Below, piece after piece: positions 1-5,016 of a stretch of DNA of 10,438 bases. The stretch is from DAOUAJ01 sp034433615. GTDB lineage: Bacteria > Chloroflexota > Anaerolineae > DUEN01. The notes below the pieces were generated by a model. The model worked only from the letters and a program-made list of their open reading frames with translations, was not told where the DNA came from and searched no databases. Position numbers and translations under genes: made by a program. Within the stretch, counting starts at the first letter, position 1. Each line of letters starts with the position of its first letter. The DNA lies in NCBI GenBank assembly GCA_034433615.1, contig DAOUAJ010000062.1, positions 1 through 10,438 on the forward strand. Reading direction: 5' to 3'.

Positions 1-116
1 CGACGACGATGATCGTCTCCGGCTTCATCGAGCCGATGGTCAAGGAGCTGCCGATGGAGTACGCGGTCGAGATGAACCGCCTGATCCAGTTGCAGATGGA
101 AGGCTCGGTTGGATAA
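1..116 (+). CDS. sufB: SufB, Fe-S cluster scaffold subunit (C-terminal end only)
   Basis: Only the last 37 codons lie in the window; the gene enters from the left edge in frame 3 and stops at TAA 114-116. The residues read TMIVSGFIEPMVKELPMEYA, followed by a tail ending in LIQLQMEGSVG, which is the characteristic C-terminus of SufB, where the helix after the beta-helix core carries 'GFIEP...KELPMEYA.E.NRLI..EMEGS(V/I)G'. SufB is the scaffold subunit of the cytoplasmic SufBCD complex, on which Fe-S clusters are built using sulfur from SufS/SufU. The neighbouring sufD and sufS confirm the context; sufC is expected off the left edge but is not visible. Confidence 0.93.
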   Translation, partial: TTMIVSGFIEPMVKELPMEYAVEMNRLIQLQMEGSVG

Positions 117-228
117 AAGGTAACAAGGCAACGAGGGATGAGGGGCTGAGTGCCTCGTTACTCGTTGCCCCTGGCCTGATCGCCAGGACAAGTACAAGGG
201 ATAGGCCCGGTGCCTTGTTGCCCTTCAC
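117..228. repeat. Degenerate AACGAGG-type intergenic repeat between sufB and sufD
   Basis: This gap is built from variants of one short theme. GGTAACAAGGCAACGAGGGA (119-138) is followed by inverted copies: aacgagg at 130-136 pairs with cctcgtt at 153-159, and ggcaacgag at 127-135 pairs with ctcgttgcc at 161-169. CCTTGTTGCC recurs at 213-222. The first 20 bases match the reverse complement of 6444-6463 at 17 of 20 positions, so this is a dispersed family rather than a single hairpin. It could fold as RNA within the suf transcript, but no T-run follows, so I do not call an intrinsic terminator. Function unknown. Confidence 0.6.
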
Positions 229-245
229 GTGAAAGGTGAGGTCTT

Positions 246-253
246 GGAGAAGG
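246..253 (+). promoter_or_regulatory. Shine-Dalgarno site that fixes the sufD start at 256
   Basis: GGAGAAGG lies just before ATG 256, with GGAG ending 6 bases upstream. The in-frame GTG at 229 has no purine-rich site in front of it (the upstream bases are pyrimidine-rich), so 256 is the better start. Confidence 0.7.
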
Positions 254-255
254 TT

Positions 256-1605
256 ATGGCAGTACCTGTTGTAGTGAGCAACGGGTTCAATCGGGACGCA
301 GTGGAGGCATTGTCGGCGCAGCGGGGCGACCCCGAGTGGGTGCGAGAGTGGCGGCTGCTGGCCTGGCGCTTCTACGAGGAGATCCCGTTTCCCACGATGA
401 GCGATGAGCCGTGGCGGCGCACCTCGCTGCGTGGCTTAAACCTGGAGCGCGTGCTGCCCTGGCGGGTCCATCCGCCGGCAGTGGCGACGGCCCTGAGCGA
501 GTTACCCGCCAGGTTGGCTCAGTACCTGGCCACACCAGAGGAGACGGCCGGCCTGCTGGTTGAGACCGACGGGTACCCTCGATTCCGCACCTTGAGGGAC
601 GATCTGGCCGCGCGGGGTGTCATCTTCACCGACATGGACACCGCCGCGCGCGAGCACGCAGACCTGGTGCGACCGTATTTCATGACCGAGGCGGTGCCCA
701 TTGATGCCAACAAATTCTCCGCGCTGCATGCAGCCTTCTGGCAGGGCGGGGCCTTTCTGTACGTCCCGCGCAACGTCAAAGTTGATTTGCCGTTGCAGGC
801 GGTGATCGCCGGAGAGTCAGCAGGCGTGGGCAACTTCGCGCACACCCTCATCGTCGTGGAGGAGGGGGCAGAAGTTACCTATGTCGAGGATCGCGTCTCT
901 CTGACTGCGGGCGATGGTGGGTTCCATAGCGGCGTGGTGGAGATTTACGTCAAGCCCGGCGGACGGCTCACCTACATCAACTTGCAAGATTGGGCTCGCG
1001 ACGTCTGGAACTTTTCAACGCAACGCGCGCTGCTGGATCGGGACAGTTGCCTGTTGTGGATCGCGGGCAATCTGGGCAGCCGGCTGACCAAGACGTTTGC
1101 CCGGTTGGAGCTGCGCGGCCCCGGCGCTTCCAGTGAAATGTTGGGGCTCCTGTTTGCCGATGGCACTCAGCATATTGACCTGGACACGTACCAGAACCAC
1201 GTCGCGCCGTACTGTACCAGTGATCTGCTCTACAAAGGTGTGCTGAAAGACCGGGCACGCACGGTCTGGCGCGGCATGATTTGGGCCCATAAGGACGCCC
1301 AGAAGACCAACGCCTATCAGAAAAATGACAATCTGATCCTGAGCGATAGCGCGCGTGCCGATTCCATCCCGGGTCTGGAGATCGAAGCCAACGACCTTCG
1401 CTGCACCCACGGTGCCACGGCCGGCAAGATTGACCCGGATCATCTCTTCTACCTGATGAGCCGCGGTTTGAGCCGGAAGCAGGCGGAACACACCATCGTC
1501 GAGGGGTTCTTTGAGCCATTGCTGGCCCGTGTGCCGGTAGAGAGCATTCGTGGCCGATTAGAACGAGCGATTGTGGAGAAGTTGGGTGACGAAGTAACAG
1601 GGTGA
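256..1605 (+). CDS. sufD: SufD, Fe-S cluster assembly protein of the SufBCD complex
   Basis: A 449-residue protein with the SufB/SufD beta-helix core and the conserved C-terminal segment: LEIEANDLRCTHGATAGKID followed by a 'LFYLMSRGLSRKQAE' helix and a 'GFFEPLL' motif. Cys383 and His385 are in the CTHGA motif, and a conserved Cys/His at the SufB-SufD interface is known to matter in the E. coli complex. Length fits SufD (about 420-460). It partners SufB and the ATPase SufC in cytoplasmic cluster assembly. The frame is open from GTG 229, but ATG 256 has the good ribosome site. SufB and SufD are paralogous; the upstream partial gene is the SufB, which makes this one SufD. An alternative label is 'SufB/SufD family protein'. 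No defects seen. Confidence 0.93.
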   Translation: MAVPVVVSNGFNRDAVEALSAQRGDPEWVREWRLLAWRFYEEIPFPTMSDEPWRRTSLRGLNLERVLPWRVHPPAVATALSELPARLAQYLATPEETAGLLVETDGYPRFRTLRDDLAARGVIFTDMDTAAREHADLVRPYFMTEAVPIDANKFSALHAAFWQGGAFLYVPRNVKVDLPLQAVIAGESAGVGNFAHTLIVVEEGAEVTYVEDRVSLTAGDGGFHSGVVEIYVKPGGRLTYINLQDWARDVWNFSTQRALLDRDSCLLWIAGNLGSRLTKTFARLELRGPGASSEMLGLLFADGTQHIDLDTYQNHVAPYCTSDLLYKGVLKDRARTVWRGMIWAHKDAQKTNAYQKNDNLILSDSARADSIPGLEIEANDLRCTHGATAGKIDPDHLFYLMSRGLSRKQAEHTIVEGFFEPLLARVPVESIRGRLERAIVEKLGDEVTG

Positions 1606-1663
1606 AGCTGCGGATTGTGAGGCCGTGTGCGGTTGGAATCTCTCTGACTGCCTGACCGGTCGT

Positions 1664-1734
1664 GGAGGTAGCTGCCTGGTAAGGGCGCCGGCCTGCGAGC
1701 GCGGTAGAGGGAATGGGACTCTCTGGCTACCTCC
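1664..1734. promoter_or_regulatory. Perfect 9-bp inverted repeat abutting the sufS promoter
   Basis: ggaggtagc (1664-1672) and gctacctcc (1726-1734) are exact reverse complements separated by 53 bases. The right arm ends immediately before the -35 hexamer at 1735. As DNA it could be an operator for a dimeric regulator; as RNA it could close a hairpin at the end of the sufD transcript. There is no T-run after it. An 8-bp palindrome gaccggtc lies just upstream at 1654-1661. No known motif (for example an IscR or Fur box) is recognised with confidence. Confidence 0.45.
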
Positions 1735-1763
1735 TTGTCATTTCTGGCGTAAGGGAGTATACT
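1735..1763 (+). promoter_or_regulatory. Sigma70-type promoter for sufS
   Basis: TTGTCA (1735-1740; 5 of 6 to TTGACA) and TATACT (1758-1763; 5 of 6 to TATAAT) are separated by exactly 17 bases. Transcription would begin near 1770, leaving a short leader that contains the AAGGGGTG ribosome site (1776-1783) before GTG 1792. This is the strongest promoter-like sequence I see in the window and implies sufS can be expressed apart from sufBD. Confidence 0.7.
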
Positions 1764-1791
1764 CAGCCATCTTGCAAGGGGTGACGAAACG

Positions 1792-3051
1792 GTGAGTACG
1801 CTGGTCAATCATGTCGTATTGCCTGGGGTGTTGGATGTCGAGTCCATTCGGGCTGATTTCCCTATCCTTGATACCCGTGTCCACGGGAAGCCTCTGGTAT
1901 ATCTCGATAACGCGGCTTCGTCTCAGAAGCCGCGGCAGGTGCTGGAGGTGCTGGATCGGTACTATCGGGAGCTGAATGCGAACGTCCACCGTGGGGTTCA
2001 TCACCTGAGTGAGGAATCCACCCGCCGCTATGAAGCCGCGCGGGCGCGCGTGGCGCGCTTCATCAACGCCCGCAGCGAACGGGAGATCATCTGGACCCGC
2101 AACACCACAGAGGCCATCAACCTGGTGGCCTATAGCTGGGCCCTCTCTAACCTGAAGCCAGGCGATGAAGTCCTCGTCACCGAGATGGAGCATCATTCCA
2201 ACCTGGTACCGTGGCAGCTCGTGACGGCGCGCACCGGGGCAAGATTGCGCCATCTCCCTGTGGATGATCGTGGTTATCTGCGAATGGATCTATTGGGCGA
2301 ATTTCTGACGGAGCGTACCCGCCTGTTCGCCTTCACGGCCATGTCCAACGTGCTGGGCACCATCAACCCTGTGGATGAGCTGGTGGCTGCGGCCCACAGT
2401 GTGGGCGCGTTAGCGTTGGTGGATGGGGCACAGAGCGTACCGCATCTGCCGGTGGATGTGCAGGCGCTCAACTGCGACTTCCTGGCCTTCTCCGGGCACA
2501 AGATGTGTGGCCCGACCGGCATTGGCGTGTTGTACGGGCGGCGGGAGCTGCTAGAGGAGATGCCACCCTTCATGGGTGGAGGTGACATGATCCGCGAGGT
2601 GCACCTGGATCACGCGCTCTGGAACCAGTTGCCCTGGAAGTTCGAGGCGGGCACGCCGGCTATCGCCCAGGCAATCGGGCTGGGTGCAGCCGTGGACTAC
2701 CTGAGCAACTTGGGCATGGAGCAAGTTCACGCCCATGAGAGTGCGCTGGTACAATACGCGATGGAGCGGCTCTCGGATGTCGAGGGGCTGCGCATCCTGG
2801 GGCCGCGCCCCAACCATCGGGGTGGCGTCATCGCGTTCACCCTGGGCGACATCCATCCTCACGACATCGCCGCGGTGCTCGATGCAGAGGGGATCGCCAT
2901 CCGGGCGGGGCATCACTGCGCGCAGCCGCTGCACGAGCGGTACAATCTTGTGGCGACCGCCCGTGCCAGCTTCTACCTTTACAACATGCCGCAGGAAGTC
3001 GACCGCCTGGTCGAGGGGTTGGAGCGCGTGAGGGAGATTTTCGCGATATAA
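1792..3051 (+). CDS. sufS: SufS, PLP-dependent group II cysteine desulfurase
   Basis: A 419-residue class V aminotransferase-fold enzyme that removes sulfur from L-cysteine as an enzyme-bound persulfide and delivers it for Fe-S assembly. Visible landmarks: N-terminal 'YLDNAASSQKP' (38-47); the 'TRNTTEAIN' cofactor loop (102-110); His134/His135 in 'EMEHHSNLVPW'; Asp211 and Gln214 in 'VDGAQS'; the Schiff-base Lys237 in 'FSGHKMCGPTG'; and the persulfide-carrying Cys376 in 'RAGHHCAQPL'. The GHHCAQP loop is diagnostic of SufS over IscS/NifS. Length is normal (about 405-420). The start is GTG with AAGGGGTG 8 bases upstream. The stop overlaps a TATAAT sequence that may serve hicA. The sulfur acceptor is likely SufU, encoded two genes downstream. 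Confidence 0.97.
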   Translation: MSTLVNHVVLPGVLDVESIRADFPILDTRVHGKPLVYLDNAASSQKPRQVLEVLDRYYRELNANVHRGVHHLSEESTRRYEAARARVARFINARSEREIIWTRNTTEAINLVAYSWALSNLKPGDEVLVTEMEHHSNLVPWQLVTARTGARLRHLPVDDRGYLRMDLLGEFLTERTRLFAFTAMSNVLGTINPVDELVAAAHSVGALALVDGAQSVPHLPVDVQALNCDFLAFSGHKMCGPTGIGVLYGRRELLEEMPPFMGGGDMIREVHLDHALWNQLPWKFEAGTPAIAQAIGLGAAVDYLSNLGMEQVHAHESALVQYAMERLSDVEGLRILGPRPNHRGGVIAFTLGDIHPHDIAAVLDAEGIAIRAGHHCAQPLHERYNLVATARASFYLYNMPQEVDRLVEGLERVREIFAI

Positions 3052-3052
3052 T
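3047..3052 (+). promoter_or_regulatory. Possible -10 box (TATAAT) ahead of hicA
   Basis: A perfect TATAAT overlaps the sufS stop codon. No convincing -35 hexamer or extended -10 TG is found at the right distance, so this is only suggestive. If used, initiation would be near 3059, about 47 bases before the hicA start, which would give the toxin-antitoxin pair its own promoter. Confidence 0.3.
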
Positions 3053-3105
3053 TTAATAGCAGGCGCGCGGTAAAGGGAAAGCTGGTTCAGGGGCGTACAA
3101 ACGCG

Positions 3106-3360
3106 ATGAAAGCCAAACATCGTAAAACCCTGGAGGCCATCTTCGAGGACCCGGTTCGCTCCAACATTCCCTGGGCCGACATCGAAAGTTTGCTCATTGC
3201 TTGTGGTGCTGAAATCAGTAAAGGGCGCGGTTCGAGGGTACGCATCGCCCTCCACGGAGTGCGTGCAGTATTTCATCGCCCGCACCCGCGAAAAGAGGCT
3301 GATAAAGGTGCCGTGGTTTCTATGCGCCGTTTTCTGACAGAGGCAGGGGTGAAGCCATGA
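3106..3360 (+). CDS. hicA: HicA-family toxin (putative mRNA interferase)
   Basis: An 84-residue protein of the HicA family, small dsRBD-fold ribonucleases that cleave mRNA and are neutralised by HicB. It opens with 'MKAKHRKTLEAIF' and carries the subfamily core 'SRVRIALHGVRAVFHRPHP' (43-61) and a C-terminal 'RRFLTEAGVKP'. The stop overlaps the hicB start (ATGA, 3357-3360), the usual translational coupling of this toxin-antitoxin type. In E. coli HicA the catalytic His lies in 'GSNH'; here the equivalent place reads 'GRGSRV', so that His is absent, although His57 and His60 are present. Codons look less GC-rich than in sufS, hinting at acquisition. AGGGG lies 11 bases before ATG, a rather distant ribosome site. 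Confidence 0.85.
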   Translation: MKAKHRKTLEAIFEDPVRSNIPWADIESLLIACGAEISKGRGSRVRIALHGVRAVFHRPHPRKEADKGAVVSMRRFLTEAGVKP

Positions 3361-3707
3361 TGCAGTACAAGGGATATTTGGCTCGTGTCCAGTTTGATGA
3401 CGAGGCGAACATCTTTCATGGCGAAGTGATAAACATTCGGGATGTCATCACCTTCCAAGGGAAATCCGTAGACGAGCTTCGACAGGCCTTTCAAGACTCT
3501 GTAGAAGATTATCTCGCATTTTGTGCCGAACGAGGAGAAGATCCCAACTCACCTTTTTCTGGTTGGTTTACGGTCCATCTTTCACCAGAACAGTATCGCA
3601 AGGTGATTCTGGCTGCCGAACAGGCTGGTGAGGATGTAGACAAGTGGGTCGCAGAAGCGCTTGATCGTGCGGCAGGAATCAGTATTCGCGAGCCCGTTCG
3701 CACTTAA
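3357..3707 (+). CDS. hicB: HicB-family antitoxin
   Basis: A 116-residue antitoxin expected to bind HicA and autoregulate the operon. Residues 1-70 form the partial RNase H-like HicB domain ('FDDEANIFHGEVINIRDVIT', then 'VDELRQAFQDSVEDYLAFC', 'GEDPNSPFSG'). Residues 72-107 ('TVHLSPEQYRKVILAAEQAG', then 'DKWVAEALDRAAG') look like a ribbon-helix-helix DNA-binding tail. The start overlaps the hicA stop; a second ATG follows immediately at 3360, and GGGGTG sits a few bases upstream inside hicA. Wobble positions are more AT-rich than in the suf genes. With hicA it forms a complete toxin-antitoxin pair inserted between sufS and sufU. Confidence 0.88.
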   Translation: MMQYKGYLARVQFDDEANIFHGEVINIRDVITFQGKSVDELRQAFQDSVEDYLAFCAERGEDPNSPFSGWFTVHLSPEQYRKVILAAEQAGEDVDKWVAEALDRAAGISIREPVRT

Positions 3708-3746
3708 CACATGATCACGTTCATCTGTTGAGGTGGCATTGACTTC

Positions 3747-4154
3747 ATGGACGACCTGTATCGCCTGGAGATCCTTGAGCATTATCGCCATCCCCTAAAT
3801 TTCGGGCGGCTTGAGGATCCCGACATCACCTATCACGATTCAAACCCGTTTTGCGGCGATGAGATCACTCTGGACCTGAAGATCCAGGATGGGCGGGTTG
3901 CCGATGTCCGTTTCTTCGGCAAGGGGTGTGCGATCAGCCGGGCCTCGGCCAGCATGATGACCGAGGCGATCAAAGGGCGCACCCTGGAGGAGCTAAAGCA
4001 GTGGTCCAAGGAGGACATCCTGGACCTGCTAGGTATTGATCTGGGACCTGTGCGCCTGAAGTGCGCGCTGCTGCCTCTCAAGGCTCTGAAGGCCGGCGTG
4101 TGGGGCTTGACCGAGTGGCCGGGAGAGTCTGACAGTCCAGAGGGTGAATCGTAA
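3747..4154 (+). CDS. sufU: SufU, zinc-dependent sulfur acceptor / Fe-S scaffold
   Basis: A 135-residue IscU/SufU-fold protein that accepts sulfur from SufS. The four expected ligand/active positions are present: Cys36 and Asp38 in 'NPFCGDE', Cys61 in 'GKGCAISRASASMM', and Cys106 in 'GPVRLKCALLPLKALKAG'. Lys, not the IscU His, precedes the last Cys (LKC rather than HCS), which is the SufU signature. The stretch between helix 'TEAIKGRTLEELK' and the last Cys is clearly shorter than in Bacillus subtilis SufU, so the 18-21-residue SufU insertion seems largely missing; this is an intermediate-looking SufU. GAGGTGG lies 11 bases upstream of ATG. A hairpin repeat follows the stop. Confidence 0.93.
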   Translation: MDDLYRLEILEHYRHPLNFGRLEDPDITYHDSNPFCGDEITLDLKIQDGRVADVRFFGKGCAISRASASMMTEAIKGRTLEELKQWSKEDILDLLGIDLGPVRLKCALLPLKALKAGVWGLTEWPGESDSPEGES

Positions 4155-4167
4155 GGGCAACCCTTCC

Positions 4168-4221
4168 GCACCCGAAGAGTCTCCTCCGCTAACGGGGGAC
4201 TCCGCAAAACCCTTCGGGTGT
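4168..4221. repeat. Nested-hairpin repeat, copy 1 (after sufU)
   Basis: The outer arms cacccgaag (4169-4177) and cttcgggtg (4212-4220) are perfect 9-bp complements. Inside is a second stem around ctccg-ctaa-cggggg (about 4178-4201) with a four-base CTAA loop. The element begins 14 bases after the sufU stop. A related copy with the same arms, the same inner ccgcta-g/a-cg core and the same order lies at 8036-8089, also just after a stop codon. It is not followed by a T-run, so it is not a standard intrinsic terminator; it may stabilise or end transcripts, or be a small mobile repeat. Confidence 0.7.
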
Positions 4222-4248
4222 GATGCTTTCAAGAGTGGGAGTTGAGAC

Positions 4249-4560
4249 ATGGCCAAGTTTGTAAAGGTAGCCCGACTTAGCGAGCTGCCGCCAGGCGGTC
4301 AGTTATTGGTAACCATCAACGGGCAGTCGCTGGCCCTGTTTAACGTGGACGGCACGATATACGCCGTCGAGGATGTCTGCACACACGACGGCGGGCCGCT
4401 GGTGGAAGGAAAACTGGATGGGTATGAGATCGAGTGCCCGCGCCATGGGGCCCGCTTCGACGTGCGCACGGGCAAGGCGCTGCGCATGCCAGCATTCGAG
4501 CCGATTGACACCTATCAGGTGAAGGTTGAAGGGGAAGACATCCTGGTGGCACTGGACTGA
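4249..4560 (+). CDS. Rieske-type [2Fe-2S] ferredoxin
   Basis: A 103-residue stand-alone Rieske domain (dioxygenase-ferredoxin / NirD-like). Cluster ligands: Cys44 and His46 in 'CTHDGG', Cys63 and His66 in 'CPRHGARF', giving the C-x-H...C-x2-H pattern with the usual 16-residue spacing. 'FNVDGTIYAVEDVCTHDGGP' and 'DVRTGKAL' are typical of soluble electron-transfer ferredoxins. There is no membrane segment. A good ribosome site (GGGAG, 7 bases before ATG) is present. Small Rieske proteins are often found inside SUF operons of Gram-positive-type and Chloroflexota genomes; the role is probably electron supply or a client of the pathway, and the precise partner is not visible here. Confidence 0.93.
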   Translation: MAKFVKVARLSELPPGGQLLVTINGQSLALFNVDGTIYAVEDVCTHDGGPLVEGKLDGYEIECPRHGARFDVRTGKALRMPAFEPIDTYQVKVEGEDILVALD

Positions 4561-4561
4561 G

Positions 4562-4626
4562 AGACGTTCATAGTCAGCCATGGAGCGAAGCGAGGTGGCG
4601 TTAGACGGTTCATAGTAACTACGAAC
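4562..4626. promoter_or_regulatory. Repeated gttcatagt box and dyad upstream of the SufT-like gene
   Basis: agacgttcatagt (4562-4574) recurs as agacggttcatagt (4603-4616). The second copy also forms a near-perfect dyad: gttcatagt (4608-4616), one central base, then actacgaac (4618-4626), pairing at 8 of 9 positions. The dyad ends 21 bases before the chosen start. The layout resembles a repressor operator with an upstream half-site, but the motif is not recognised and no clear -10/-35 was found beside it. Confidence 0.35.
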
Positions 4627-4634
4627 ATGTTAAT

Positions 4635-4641
4635 GGGGAGG
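4635..4641 (+). promoter_or_regulatory. Shine-Dalgarno site that fixes the SufT-like start at 4648
   Basis: GGGGAGG ends 6 bases before ATG 4648. The frame is open from ATG 4627, but that start would place this strong ribosome site inside the gene and has nothing comparable upstream. Confidence 0.8.
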
Positions 4642-4647
4642 ATCATC

Positions 4648-4959
4648 ATGGCCACGGCTGAGGAGATTCGAACGGTCTTGAAGGAGAACGTCCGTGATCC
4701 CGAGCTCATGATGAACATCGTAGACCTGGGATTGGTGTACGATATTCAGGTTGATGAGCAAGAGAAGGCAGCCATCATTGACATGACGCTGACCAGCCCG
4801 GGTTGCCCGATTGGACCTTATCTCATTCGGGATGTGGAATATTACGTTCATCAAGCATTTCCAGAATTAGACGAGGTGCGGGTGAACATCGTGTGGACAC
4901 CGATGTGGAGCCCGGACATGATGAGTGAGGAAGCCAGGGAACAATTTGGGTTCTATTGA
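4648..4959 (+). CDS. sufT: SufT/MIP18-family (DUF59) Fe-S maturation protein
   Basis: A 103-residue single-domain protein of the MIP18/DUF59 family (SufT and PaaD relatives), whose members help Fe-S cluster maturation or transfer. Hallmarks: 'DPELMMNIVDLGLVYDI' near the N-terminus, the Cys-bearing 'MTLTSPGCPIG' motif, and the C-terminal 'VWTPMWSPDMMSEEAREQFG' tail, which is common in the bacterial family. Lacks extra domains. It ends the SUF-related run; the next gene begins 57 bases later in the same direction. The specific name sufT rests on context; PaaD-type function is unlikely because no phenylacetate genes are near. Confidence 0.85.
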   Translation: MATAEEIRTVLKENVRDPELMMNIVDLGLVYDIQVDEQEKAAIIDMTLTSPGCPIGPYLIRDVEYYVHQAFPELDEVRVNIVWTPMWSPDMMSEEAREQFGFY

Positions 4960-5016
4960 AGCAGGCGCTCCGCAAGTGACAGTGCGCAAGTTTGATACAG
5001 AGAAGGGAGCGTATCG

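Noticed and set aside
117..228. CRISPR-like array or riboswitch in the sufB-sufD gap
   Set aside because: The repeats are degenerate, mixed in orientation and irregularly spaced, without spacers or a recognised riboswitch fold.
229..255. GTG 229 as the sufD start
   Set aside because: No Shine-Dalgarno precedes it, while ATG 256 has GGAGAAGG at proper spacing.
1664..1740. Intrinsic terminator between sufD and sufS
   Set aside because: The 9-bp arms are far apart (53-base loop) and no T-run follows; the right arm abuts a promoter instead.
4627..4647. ATG 4627 as the start of the DUF59 gene
   Set aside because: GGGGAGG at 4635-4641 is a strong ribosome site for ATG 4648, and the extra seven residues would be encoded across it and do not match the family N-terminus.
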